A DNA stretch of 64,000 nt from Lacinutrix neustonica (GCF_026625145.1 NZ_CP113088.1:3327501-3391500), one strand, 5' to 3'; counted from the first letter of the stretch, positions 20,653 to 29,625 are shown. Program-made: numbers and translations. The notes: a model not told the origin generated them from the letters alone.

Positions 20653-21402
20653 ATGAGACAAAATATAGTAGCAGGAAATTGGAAGATGAATAACGATTTA
20701 GCACAAACAGAAACGTTAATCACTGCGTTAAAAGAGCAACAGCATACGTCCAATGCGGAGGTGATGATTGCACCACCCTTTACTAATTTGTGGAATGCTT
20801 TTGAAGCTTTAAGACAAAGTGATATAGAAGTGATTGCGCAAAACATGCACTTTGCAGAAAACGGTGCTTATACTGGAGAAATAAGTGCAGGGATGTTAAA
20901 AAGTATAGGCATACAAACCGTAATATTAGGGCATTCAGAGCGTCGTGCTTATTTTAATGAAGAGGATGCTATTTTAGCTAAAAAAGTAGATGCGGCTTTA
21001 GCGAACGATATGCGTATTATTTTCTGTTTTGGAGAAGAATTAGCCGATAGAAAATCCGGAAATGAAGAAGCCGTAGTAGAGCGTCAAATTAGAAAGGCTT
21101 TGTTTCACTTAGAATCCATAGCTTTTAAAAATATAGTTTTGGCTTATGAGCCCGTTTGGGCAATTGGTACAGGTGAAACGGCAAGCCCGGAGCAGGCACA
21201 GGACATGCATCAATTTATTAGAAAAACACTGTCTAATAAATACGGTAATGGTGTAGGAGATAACATGTCAATCCTGTATGGCGGTAGTGTAAAACCATCA
21301 AATGCAAAAGAAATTTTTTCTAAACCAGATGTGGATGGTGGTTTAATTGGAGGTGCAGCCCTTAATGCAGAAGACTTCTATGCTATTGTAAATGCGTTTT
21401 AA
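20653..21402 (+). CDS. tpiA: Triosephosphate isomerase
   Basis: Interconverts dihydroxyacetone phosphate and glyceraldehyde 3-phosphate in glycolysis. The 249 residues include AGNWKMN (Lys), the catalytic His in ILGHSERR, the catalytic Glu in AYEPVWAIGTG and the phosphate loop YGGSVKPSNA. The frame is intact. It is a single-gene unit followed by a hairpin repeat. Confidence 0.97.
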   Translation: MRQNIVAGNWKMNNDLAQTETLITALKEQQHTSNAEVMIAPPFTNLWNAFEALRQSDIEVIAQNMHFAENGAYTGEISAGMLKSIGIQTVILGHSERRAYFNEEDAILAKKVDAALANDMRIIFCFGEELADRKSGNEEAVVERQIRKALFHLESIAFKNIVLAYEPVWAIGTGETASPEQAQDMHQFIRKTLSNKYGNGVGDNMSILYGGSVKPSNAKEIFSKPDVDGGLIGGAALNAEDFYAIVNAF

Positions 21403-21436
21403 TTAAATAATAAGAGAACAGAAAATTTTTAGAAAT

Positions 21437-21520
21437 GGCGTTACCACAAGGGGCGGGCTTTCAATAGTCGCTCTCTGCGAGGAGCTCCAACAAATATTTC
21501 AATCCCTAACGCAAATTAGG
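21437..21520. repeat. Imperfect hairpin element between tpiA and prmA
   Basis: It begins GGCGTTACC (21437) and ends CCCTAACGC (21504-21512), so the termini GCGTTA / TAACGC are inverted repeats. A nested CCCTAA...TTAGGG hairpin follows (21504-21520). The internal GGGCGGGCTTTC stretch resembles dispersed intergenic repeats I associate with Flavobacteriaceae genomes. No second full copy was seen in this window. Confidence 0.5.
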
Positions 21521-21567
21521 GAATAACGCAAGGCGTAATAAAAAAGCTATAATTCGTAAATTAAAAC

Positions 21568-22404
21568 ATGTCAAACACTATCTATTTAGGCTATTACTTT
21601 AAAGTAGCACCATTACAACCAGCAACTGAAATTTTAATTGCAGAACTGGGTTACGCCGGTTTTGAAAGTTTTGTGGAAACCGAAACAGGGGTCACCGCTT
21701 ACATTCAAAAGGAAGAATGGTTTGAGGGTATTTTAGAAGATATCTTTGTGCTCTCTAATGACGAATTTGAAATCACTTATACCTTTGATGAAATTGAACA
21801 AGTGAATTGGAATAGTGAATGGGAAAAGAATTTCAACCCAATAATTGTGGACGATTTATGTTCTGTAAGAGCACCCTTTCATGAAAAACCAAATACGAAG
21901 TTCGATATTATTATTGAGCCTAAGATGAGTTTTGGTACAGGACACCACGAAACAACACATATGATGATTCAGCATCTTTTAAAAAATGATTTTCAAGGAA
22001 AATCGGTTTTAGATATGGGGTGTGGGACCGGGGTTTTGGCTATTCTTGCGGCTATGAAAGGCGCTGCGTCTATTGATGCCATTGACATCGATAATTGGTG
22101 CTATTTAAATAGTGTCGAAAATGCCGAACGTAATAATACACCTCATGTTCAAGTTTTTGAAGGAGATGCCAGTTTGTTAACAGGTAAAACATACGATGTT
22201 ATTATTGCCAACATTAATAGGAACATCCTGTTACAAGACATTTCAGTGTATGCCTCTTGTTTAAATAAAAATGGAATCTTGTATTTAAGTGGTTTTTATA
22301 ACGATGACATTCCTATGATTGAAGAAGAATGCACTAAAAATGGACTCGTATTTCAGTCTAAACTGGAAAGGAATAACTGGGTCGCACTACAGTTTAAAAA
22401 TTAA
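21568..22404 (+). CDS. prmA: Ribosomal protein L11 methyltransferase
   Basis: SAM-dependent methyltransferase acting on ribosomal protein L11. The 278 residues have family motifs EPKMSFGTGHHETTHMM and VLDMGCGTGVLAILAA (SAM-binding motif I), then ANINRNILLQD. The frame is intact. The N-terminal substrate-recognition domain is at residues ~1-95. Confidence 0.93.
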   Translation: MSNTIYLGYYFKVAPLQPATEILIAELGYAGFESFVETETGVTAYIQKEEWFEGILEDIFVLSNDEFEITYTFDEIEQVNWNSEWEKNFNPIIVDDLCSVRAPFHEKPNTKFDIIIEPKMSFGTGHHETTHMMIQHLLKNDFQGKSVLDMGCGTGVLAILAAMKGAASIDAIDIDNWCYLNSVENAERNNTPHVQVFEGDASLLTGKTYDVIIANINRNILLQDISVYASCLNKNGILYLSGFYNDDIPMIEEECTKNGLVFQSKLERNNWVALQFKN

Positions 22405-22644
22405 TTATGTTTAATATTTTGGCCTAAAAGTTAATTATAATTCAAAATTTTAATAAAAATTATGAATTTTACGGTAAAACCCGTAATATTTTCATTTTCA
22501 ATTACTTACATTTGCCTAAGAAATAAATTTATTTTAAAACCATAGTTTGTCAGTATTTAATTAAAAAAACTGATACCTGCCATGCTATGCGCATTGTTTA
22601 CGTAGATACTTAAATTATTAATTAATCACAATTACTTTAAACAA

Positions 22645-23501
22645 ATGAAAAATTTTAGAATATTTTTAATAGCGATTATTTCATTAGCGTTCTTTTTCCA
22701 ATCTTGTCAAAAAGAAGAGATTAATGAATCTCAACCGAGAATCTAAAGCCCTTCCGGATTCTAATACTAATGATGTTCCGGAAGCTATAGTAAACAAGCT
22801 TGCCGAGTTTTATTTAAACACAGACGGTGTTAAGCCCATTGATTTTCTGTTGCCGAGATGGTACAACAAAAGAAATGTACCAAGTGGAGGAAGATATCAT
22901 TATGAGCGAAAAGCAGATCATGGACTTGGAGATCGGTATGGGGATAACAGATAGAAATTATCGTACCAATAATTTAGTGTCACAAGGAAGAAATATATCT
23001 ATCATCGGTTATACTGGTGGCAGTCAAGCGCTATCGAGTAAAGAAAGAACAGCATTACAATGGGCCGTTGCTAATTACAATCGTTTGAGCGGTGTTTCTA
23101 TTTCATTCACATTAACGTTTGGTACAGATTACCAAAACAAAGACATGGTGGTTTACCGTGGCAGCGGTGGTGGAGCAGGAGGATCTGCTGGTTTTCCTAG
23201 TGGAGGATTGCCAAACAAATACGTGCAAATCTATGGTCTAAATAATTACGACACCAATGTAATAGAGCATGTTATTACACACGAAATTGGTCACTCAGTT
23301 GGGTTTAGACATACCGATTGGGAAACGAGACAAAGTTGTGGTCAAAATTCTAATGAGGGTACTGCAGGAGTAGGTGCTATTGCTATTCCAGGGACTTCTT
23401 CAGGATACAATCCTAATTCAATTATGGTGGCTTGCTTTAGCTGCGGTGAAAATGGAGAATTTGATAACGATGACATAATTGGTCTGCAATATATGTACTA
23501 A
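22645..23501 (+). CDS. M57-type HEIGH zinc metallopeptidase, lipoprotein (frame-broken)
   Basis: Predicted secreted/lipid-anchored metalloprotease. The signal peptide has lipobox FFFQSCQKEE. The catalytic motif HEIGHSVGFRH (HExxHxxxxxH) is near residue 215, and Cys residues in NSIMVACFSCGENG follow the met-turn-like MVA. Breaks at 22735-22740 and 22853-22858 both read CCGAGA; repair gives NESQPESKALPD and DFLLPDGTTKEMYQVEEDI. About 284 residues after repair. The HEIGH sequence names Pfam family M57. It is followed by a strong terminator. Substrate unknown. Confidence 0.85.
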
Positions 23502-23529
23502 ATATCTAACGAAAAGTTAAATTTTAGAT

Positions 23530-23560
23530 AAAGGACGCCAATTTTTGGCGTCCTTTTTAT
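23530..23560 (+). terminator. Terminator after the M57 protease
   Basis: Arms AAAGGACGCCAA / TTGGCGTCCTTT with a short T loop, followed by Ts. It sits 29 bp after the stop. Confidence 0.85.
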
Positions 23561-23603
23561 AATAATTCATTTTAAAAAATTATTTTAGTTTAAAATATTG
23601 AAA

Positions 23604-23879
23604 ATGAGTACCAAAGAAAAGGTATTAGAGCAGGTTGAAAGTGCTTCTAAAGAAATGAAAAATAATGAGATTGTTGTTTATAACGACGATATCAATACGT
23701 TTGATCATGTTATTGAAACATTGATAAAGGCTTGCGATCATACTCCGGAACAAGCAGAACAATGTACTATTTTAGTGCATTATAAAGGGAAGTGCACTGT
23801 AAAAACAGGGGCATTAAAAGATTTAAAACCTAGGTGCTCAAGGATTTTAGAGGCAGGTATAAATGCTGAAATTATATAA
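23604..23879 (+). CDS. clpS: ATP-dependent Clp protease adaptor ClpS
   Basis: A 91-residue adaptor that delivers N-degron substrates to ClpA/ClpC-ClpP. The core has NNEIVVYNDDINTFDHVIETL, matching the ClpS VLLHNDDYTPMEFV-type motif. It ends with a helical tail. A TTG codon six bases earlier also fits the frame; I chose ATG at 23604 (MSTKEKVLEQ). Confidence 0.88.
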   Translation: MSTKEKVLEQVESASKEMKNNEIVVYNDDINTFDHVIETLIKACDHTPEQAEQCTILVHYKGKCTVKTGALKDLKPRCSRILEAGINAEII

Positions 23880-24004
23880 AAATCACTTTTTAATATGAAA
23901 AGTGCTTATGTTGAGTTTTTATTCCTGTACTTATTTTAAAAAAGTATAAACGTGAATTGTAATTATTCGCGTTATTAAAGGAGTAAATGAATTGCTTTAA
24001 TTGA

Positions 24005-24241
24005 ATGAAAATGATAAAGTTAAAGGTTTCTGCTATGCAATGGTTAGGTTTTACGACCTTAATTTTAATTACTTTGGTCCTCTTTGCTTCACTAAACATT
24101 GCTTTCACTTGGGTGTTTTACTTAGTAGTAATAGGTCAAGGTTCATTAATATTCACGGTCTTTAAAGTCTTAAAAGATGATTATATTACAGGTAAAACAT
24201 TTGAAGACTTTTATGAAGACAAACCAATTGCTAATGCGTAG
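24005..24241 (+). CDS. Small two-helix membrane protein
   Basis: A 78-residue protein with two hydrophobic segments (residues ~12-31 and ~33-52) and a short cytoplasmic-type tail (DDYITGKTFEDFYEDKP). I do not recognise a named family, though the coding character is good. It lies between clpS and an MsrA-like gene. Confidence 0.65.
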   Translation: MKMIKLKVSAMQWLGFTTLILITLVLFASLNIAFTWVFYLVVIGQGSLIFTVFKVLKDDYITGKTFEDFYEDKPIANA

Positions 24242-24280
24242 TTTTTTCTTCTTTTCACCCAACATCTAATTCAGGCATAA

Positions 24281-24781
24281 ATGCTATCTAAAATGGCTTT
24301 TGGAGGAGGTTGTCATTGGTGTACAGAAGCTGTGTTTCAATCCTTAAAGGGCGTTATAGTAGTTGAACAAGGTTTTGTGGCTTCCGTAAATGAAAACAGC
24401 TCATTCTCAGAAGCTGTTATTGTACATTACGATCCTGATGTAATATCATTGCCAATTCTTACAGAGGTTCATTTATTGACCCACAATAGTACTTCACAGC
24501 ATTCTATGCGGAAAAAATACCGTTCAGCAGTGTATGTGTATTCAGGGATTGAAATTAGAAAAGTTAAAGTAATCTTTAAAAAGCTTCAGAGTCAATTTAA
24601 TGAACCAATAATTACTGAAGTTTTATTTTTTAAGGCTTTTAAACCTTCTGAAGAGCAATTCAAAAATTATTATTTTAATAATCCAAAAAAACCATTTTGT
24701 AGAACGTTCATTGAGCCAAAATTGAAAATGCTACTACAGCAGTTTCCAAAATATGTAGATGGAGTTACGTTAGATGATTGA
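24281..24781 (+). CDS. MsrA-like peptide-methionine sulfoxide reductase, divergent
   Basis: The 166-residue protein keeps the MsrA nucleophile Cys in FGGGCHWCTEAVF (usually GCFWC), followed by YRSAVYVYS and FKPSEEQFKNYY, which correspond to the family's YRSxIYY and FxxAExYHQxY. The central HDPT segment is altered (THNSTSQHSM). This suggests a divergent paralogue reducing methionine-S-sulfoxide or a related substrate. It lies next to an Ohr/OsmC gene, consistent with oxidative-stress repair. Confidence 0.75.
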   Translation: MLSKMAFGGGCHWCTEAVFQSLKGVIVVEQGFVASVNENSSFSEAVIVHYDPDVISLPILTEVHLLTHNSTSQHSMRKKYRSAVYVYSGIEIRKVKVIFKKLQSQFNEPIITEVLFFKAFKPSEEQFKNYYFNNPKKPFCRTFIEPKLKMLLQQFPKYVDGVTLDD

Positions 24782-24947
24782 TGCTTTTTTTTGTTACTAT
24801 ACTATAGTGTTATCTTTTATTCTTTGCTTAAATCAATAAAGAAAAAAACATCTCTTTGTTTATTTATGAGAATTTTAAGACCGTTCATTTTATTAGAAAC
24901 GTGTAGGGTAGTATCTTTAATTCATTAATCATAAAAAAAATAAAAAG

Positions 24948-25379
24948 ATGAAAACATTATATGAGGCAACAACGAATGCTTTAGGCGGAAGAAAAGGACA
25001 TGTTAAGTCTGAGGATGATGGACCGATAAATCTAAATTTGTCAGTTCCTAAATCTATGGGAGGTGATGGAGGTTCAGGTACAAATCCCGAGCAACTTTTT
25101 GGAGCCGCTTACGCCGCCTGTTTTGGTGGCGCTATTCAAGCAGTAGCTAAAGAGGGTGGCGTTGCTATTGACGACGAAAAGTTAAACGTGACCGCTATTA
25201 TAGGGTTTTGTAAAGACGGGGATGGTTTCTTTTTAGAGGCAACCTTAGATTGTTATATTCCAGGAGTGGATATTAAAACAGGTGAAGATTTAGTAGAAAA
25301 GGCTCATGAAGTGTGCCCATTTAGTAAAGCAACACGGGATAATATTACAGTAACATTAAATTTATTATTAGACGAATAG
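24948..25379 (+). CDS. Ohr/OsmC organic hydroperoxide reductase
   Basis: A 143-residue thiol peroxidase that reduces organic hydroperoxides. The two catalytic cysteines are in AAYAACFGGAIQ and HEVCPFSKATRDN, matching Ohr, and the N-terminal YEATTNALGGRKGHV matches the Ohr start. The frame is intact. It follows the MsrA-like gene after 166 bp and ends at a strong terminator. This is the last gene before the putative island. Confidence 0.92.
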   Translation: MKTLYEATTNALGGRKGHVKSEDDGPINLNLSVPKSMGGDGGSGTNPEQLFGAAYAACFGGAIQAVAKEGGVAIDDEKLNVTAIIGFCKDGDGFFLEATLDCYIPGVDIKTGEDLVEKAHEVCPFSKATRDNITVTLNLLLDE

Positions 25380-25418
25380 ATTCATTTATTTCTTGAAAAT
25401 AGCTTAAAAATAAAAAAA

Positions 25419-25447
25419 AAGCTCACCAATCGGTGAGCTTTTTTTTT
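25419..25447 (+). terminator. Terminator after the Ohr gene
   Basis: Arms AAGCTCACC / GGTGAGCTT with loop AATC (25419-25440), then eight or more Ts to 25447. It sits directly beside the att-like sequence. Confidence 0.85.
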
Positions 25448-25464
25448 GTGACCTCGAATGGATT
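25448..25464 (+). other. Candidate attachment site (tRNA-Arg 3'-end copy)
   Basis: GTGACCTCGAATGGATT matches 16 of 17 bases of 37081-37097 (GTGACCTCGACTGGATT), which is the 3' end of the tRNA-Arg gene, in the same orientation. Similarity fades over the next ~15 bases. The sequence that would be the T-arm here still forms a perfect AATGG/CCATT stem, as in a decayed tRNA end. It is proposed as the distal att site of the island whose integrase lies at 35575-36848. Confidence 0.5.
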
Positions 25465-26596
25465 TACCATTAACCATGTGAGTCGCAGCTAGGCAACCTT
25501 TAAGCCACATCTAGCATGAGCGTTTTAGGGTCTATAAAATTTAAAAACACGAGTAAAAGTAACATATTATTCAAATAATATTGAAGTTTAGAAACGAGTA
25601 GAAAATACACATTCAAACATCCAATAGCACCTTACTTTATAAGTTTTCTTGCGTTGTATCTAATTTTTAAGAGGAACTCGATCATACACTTCGCTTGTGT
25701 GCTGCTTTGAATGAAATTGATTTAATTCAAAGCAAGATTGTTTTTCGGTTTAGAAGTGAGTATAACATATTGTCGTGGCGAGATGAGTATGGAAGTATTT
25801 GTTTAATACTTTACGTGAAGTCATTGGCATTTACTATTTAGATCCGAAAATAATAACACCTCGGTTTTATTAATGAATTTCAAAGGATTTACGGCAATAC
25901 AAACGATTAAAGTCATGGAGTAAAACCCTCAAGAAAGTACAAGATGATGGTTGCTGGGAATGAGGGAAGTTGTGGGGAATAAAAATGGTAATATAACTTA
26001 AAACGGGTTTTGACAACAATACAGTAAACCAATTGAACTCCGGAGAGGGTAGGTAATTAAAAAGAAAATTGAGGAAGAATAGAGTACGTATAACAGTGGT
26101 AGAAATTGTGCTAAAGATGAAACTGTACAAAAAAAAGATATTGAAGGGATACCTTAGAGAATGATGGATTGATTAAGTCACGATATAAGTTTTGTAGGCA
26201 CGAGTGAGACAGTTGCACTAGCGGAGGAGCTGTATGTCCTTTTTTAGTACAATGTGATTGTTTTTAAAAAATGATACTATCAAAAATCTCAAAATAGATG
26301 GGTTCATTTTCGAAATTACTGCAATTATCTACTTGTTATAAACTCAATTGTACAAGCTATAAATCCTTGTAGCAAACGTCTTAGTTTAATGATTACTTTC
26401 ACGATATCTTTTTACAAAATAGGTGTAAAGTCTTGTTTTTAAGAGTTTTGGGTTAGGTCTATTTGGTCTATTCATGATTCTTATTAGAGACGCCTAAAAA
26501 AGAGAATAGAGAAAAAACTTAATGTTTACTATAAATTCTAACCCAAGTATAGCATTTTTTTAATTATCGATTATTAACAATAAAAACCAACAAATT
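25465..26596. other. 1.1-kb stretch without a recognisable gene
   Basis: No convincing coding frame is present on either strand; the longest (25870-26130, minus) has no family resemblance. A 9-bp hairpin GCTTTGAAT / ATTCAAAGC lies at about 25713-25738. The base composition and broken frames look like decayed mobile DNA just inside the proposed island end. Confidence 0.5.
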
Positions 26597-27379
26597 ATGA
26601 AAAAATCCATTAATCTTTTAGTAATAGTAATGCTGTTATTTATGAGTTGTGAAACAGAAAATGTATCGTCTGAGGATCCATTGGATAAAAAGGAGCTTGA
26701 CAGCGAAGCTGTTTTTAAATCCTTATTTTTCTATTTAGGAGAAGAGGCAAAATCTATTCCTACGTTTGATCAGCAAGTGACGCTATTGAACGATACTAAA
26801 AAGGAAGATAACAAATTTTTTAATCATTATACAGCAGCTGCTGAAGACTATTTAAATGAAGTAAAGGAAAAAAATCCTAGTTTCTTGAAGCAATTGGCCC
26901 ATGCTGTTCAAAACAAAGATTTTGAGCAAGTAAAAGAAGAATTGGTCTATGGGCGTGGCTTGCTGATGGCAATTATTTACATAGACCTTCCGGAGTCAGC
27001 AAGAGACACAATATTAGTAGAGCAACTCACTAATCTTGATGTTGAACACTATAATTTTACTGATATTAAAGAATTAGAAGCATTAAATAAGAAATTAATA
27101 ACTATTGTAAGTGAATTTAATTTTAGTGATGAACAAAATAGGCCAGATCCTAGCCCTCATCCTGATTTATTACGTTATCAATTAGCATATAATTATAGCC
27201 TTAAATTGATTGAGGTGACTAACAATTTTGCTAGAGTACTTATTTACCCATATAATCCTACTTTTCCTTTTGCATCACCTAGGGCTTTACCTAGTAATTA
27301 TTTGTGTTTACCTCGTGTTCAGGTGAAAAAAGCACCTATAATGCATTCAGATTATGATAATTATTCGGAGAAAAACTAA
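26597..27379 (+). CDS. SdpC-like toxin/antimicrobial lipoprotein
   Basis: A 260-residue lipoprotein (lipobox LLFMSCETEN, Cys ~19). Residues ~35-130 follow the pattern I recall for Bacillus subtilis SdpC. That pattern is a phenylalanine-rich FKSLFFYLGEEAKSI block (SdpC: FRGLLFGQGEVGKLI), then DYLNEVKEKNPSFLKQLAHA and NKDFEQVKEELVYGRGLL (SdpC: IKKDQPQYMDELKQSIDSK, then PKKLIENMTKADQLI). SdpC is the precursor of a secreted killing peptide. The C-terminal part differs and holds one cysteine (NYLCLPR), not the Bacillus disulfide pair. The identification rests strongly on the two genes that follow, of the SdpA and SdpB families. Confidence 0.72.
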   Translation: MKKSINLLVIVMLLFMSCETENVSSEDPLDKKELDSEAVFKSLFFYLGEEAKSIPTFDQQVTLLNDTKKEDNKFFNHYTAAAEDYLNEVKEKNPSFLKQLAHAVQNKDFEQVKEELVYGRGLLMAIIYIDLPESARDTILVEQLTNLDVEHYNFTDIKELEALNKKLITIVSEFNFSDEQNRPDPSPHPDLLRYQLAYNYSLKLIEVTNNFARVLIYPYNPTFPFASPRALPSNYLCLPRVQVKKAPIMHSDYDNYSEKN

Positions 27380-27426
27380 TTAAAGAAATTGTAATGGCTT
27401 TTGAACAATAGCAGAAATACTCAAAT

Positions 27427-27453
27427 CCCTTGAGTCTAGTAATAGCTCAAGGG
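27427..27453 (+). promoter_or_regulatory. Hairpin between the sdpC-like and sdpA-like genes
   Basis: Arms CCCTTGAG (27427-27434) and CTCAAGGG (27446-27453) are separated by 11 bases and followed by a weak T-rich stretch. It may partially terminate transcription or protect the upstream mRNA, so that more toxin than export protein is made. Confidence 0.45.
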
Positions 27454-27494
27454 GTTCTTTAAAAGCACTAGACAATTGTAAAAAAAATAATCTT

Positions 27495-28028
27495 ATGAAA
27501 CATGTACTTCTTTTGTTTGGATTTGTAATAGTATTTGGATATTTACATATTAATTTTATCACCAGTTTAGGTGATAATGTCATGAATGTCTCCACATCGG
27601 AAACAAAAACAATTCAGACCTTCTTTCCACAGGGCTGGGGATTTTTTACCGGAGACCCTCGGGAGCCAAAATATAGACTGTACAAAATTGTAGCGGGAGA
27701 ACTACATTTAGTAAACTTCCGTATTACTTCCTCAGATAATTATTTCGGACTCTCACGCAAAGGCAGCCGCATCGGGCTGGAAGTGCTTCGTATTAAAAAT
27801 AAATTGCCTCAAACAGAGGCCTGGGAACCTTCTGCGATTCCCCTTAAAAATATGCAACTGAACAAACTGGCTTATGAGTGTATAGAACCCGTACCCGGTT
27901 TATTATATATAGAAGAAGGAAATTATATACTCAAAGAATATCAAACCACTCCTTGGTCTTGGGCAAAGTATCAGGGGCCTTATTCTAAAAACTTTAAATA
28001 CATTCCATTTCAATTGGTTAAATCATGA
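27495..28028 (+). CDS. SdpA-family export/maturation protein
   Basis: A 177-residue protein with one N-terminal membrane segment (LLLFGFVIVFGYLHINFI) and the SdpA-family signature FFPQGWGFFTGDPREPKYRLYK at residues ~36-57. In Bacillus, SdpA is a soluble/peripheral partner of SdpB needed to mature the SDP toxin from SdpC. The stop overlaps the start of the sdpB-like gene (ATGA-type overlap, 28025-28028), indicating translational coupling. Confidence 0.8.
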   Translation: MKHVLLLFGFVIVFGYLHINFITSLGDNVMNVSTSETKTIQTFFPQGWGFFTGDPREPKYRLYKIVAGELHLVNFRITSSDNYFGLSRKGSRIGLEVLRIKNKLPQTEAWEPSAIPLKNMQLNKLAYECIEPVPGLLYIEEGNYILKEYQTTPWSWAKYQGPYSKNFKYIPFQLVKS

Positions 28029-29031
28029 TACAACACTATAAAAAAGCTTATAATACTATAAGTAATCACATGTTTTCTAATAATCCATTTACCTGGGTGT
28101 ATGGATTATCCGTAACAATACTTGCATTGTGTGTCTTAATTATTCTTTCATTTAGTGATACACTTGTATTATTTGACCAAGGGATGTACAACGGTCAATT
28201 AGGAGAGAAATTATTTAGCAACTATAACTTATTTTATGTGTTTGGTTGGGAGGATCTAGGGTACTCTAAAGCGATTGCAATTGTCATTTTACTAATTGTT
28301 GCCTCCGGATGGCGGCCAAGATTTACTGGAATATTGCATTGGTGGGTTACAGCTAGTTTTTTTCACGCTTCCAGTTTGTTAGAGGGCGGAGATCAAATAG
28401 CAATGATTCTTACCTTGTTATTAATTCCTGTTACCCTATTAGATCATAGAAAGTGGCACTGGCAGGCATGCGATAAGTTTTCTGAATATAAAAAGTTTGT
28501 TGGAAATTTGATGTTTGTATTGGTTGCCATTCAGATGTCACTCTTGTATCTCAATGCAGTAACAGATAAAATATATGTGTCTGAGGAATGGAAGGTAGGC
28601 AGCGCATTTTACTATTATGTTAATGATGCCTTCTTTAGCTACCCGAGTGGATGGACCCATTTATGATGAATTTATTAAACAGTTCCATATTTGTCTCAGC
28701 AGCGACTTGGGGGACCCTTTTGTTAGAACTCGTATTATTTGCTGTAATTTTTTCTAATAAAAAAACCAAACTTTTAGTATTTCCTCCGGGCGTTATGTTT
28801 CATTTTTTTATTATCCTATTCTTGGGATTGGTTAGTTTTTTCTTTGCTATGTTAGGCGGACTCATTCTATATTTAATTCCTTCAGAGACACCCCCGCCGG
28901 TATTAAAACTAAAACCAATACCTTTTAGAATACGAAATGATAAAAGAGAAAACCAAGTGTTTTCTTTTTTTAAGTGGAAAAAATATCCGGAAAAACAGCG
29001 TATAAAAACAAATGTTACTGAAAAGGGATGA
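28025..29031 (+). CDS. SdpB-family membrane export/maturation protein (frame-broken)
   Basis: Integral membrane protein with about seven helices, of the SdpB family related to HTTM/vitamin-K-carboxylase-like proteins. Motifs include NLFYVFGWEDLGYSKAIAI and WWVTASFFHASSLLEGGDQIA. The frame breaks at 28643-28646 (ACCCGAGT); adding the missing base gives DAFFSYPEWMDPFMMNLLNSS and the protein continues to 29031. The repaired length of ~336 residues fits the family. It is needed with SdpA for toxin processing in Bacillus. No SdpI-like immunity gene was recognised next to it. Confidence 0.78.
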
Positions 29032-29274
29032 TGACAGATTAGAGGGGTGTCTTTTATTTTTCACGTTACTATTAAGTGTCTTGAAAAAAGGTGGAGTTGC
29101 TGGTTTTGTTTATTTGCTTAGGGTGATTGTAATGACTGTAATAAAGGATAACACTTCATTTATGTTTTTCCAAAATAAATACCAGTCGCTCTACTTTAGG
29201 GGTTAAGTTACTCATTGGTTTTCTAGCGCTATGATGTAACGTTCTACCCCTTAAAGGGCCACAATTAAAAATAG

Positions 29275-29446
29275 ATGAGTAATAAAAAAGTTCATTCACC
29301 TTTTTATCATTTTCGTGTTATTATTAATGAGTTTTCTAACAGAACAGTTAGCATCTAACGATGTGTTAATCACTAAAACATTAGGCTGTGAAGATGTTTT
29401 GAAGCAATCTTTATCTGGTTTAGAGATCACGCATTTGCCAAAATAA
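29275..29446 (+). CDS. Possible short membrane/secreted peptide
   Basis: A frame of ~56 codons. MSNKK, then IHLFIIFVLLLMSFLTEQ (a hydrophobic helix or signal), then a short tail NDVLITKTLGCEDVLKQSL ending THLPK. It needs one base fewer in the A-run at 29282-29287 to connect the ATG at 29275 with the hydrophobic frame. Without that it would start at 29329. It lies between the sdpB-like gene and the response regulator, where an immunity peptide might be expected, but nothing in the sequence proves this. The rest of 29032-29625 shows no gene. Confidence 0.3.
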
Positions 29447-29625
29447 AAGAATTTCATTTTTTCTTTTTATTCATATTAATGACGTTCTATACGAACGTAG
29501 TATATTTTTAATATTATGTAAAAAAAACAGATATATTTATATGATTCACAATTATTTAGTGTAAACGATGACCTTAGTATTATATAAATTTTATAACTTA
29601 GTATTACACATACAAATCAACAAAA

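Noticed and set aside
21437-21520. Integron attC site
   Set aside because: Inverted termini superficially resemble attC, but the RYYYAAC/GTTRRRY orientation does not fit and there is no integron integrase or cassette array.
25870-26130. Minus-strand 86-residue ORF in the left part of the island
   Set aside because: Composition is unlike neighbouring genes (Phe/Ser/Pro-rich, no motif), and neighbouring frames are broken. Treated as non-coding.
25465-26596. Group II intron or reverse-transcriptase remnant
   Set aside because: No domain V-like hairpin or YADD-type catalytic motif could be read in any frame.
29012-29206. 64-residue ORF overlapping the end of the sdpB-like gene
   Set aside because: It lacks family features or convincing start context, and overlaps the repaired sdpB reading frame.
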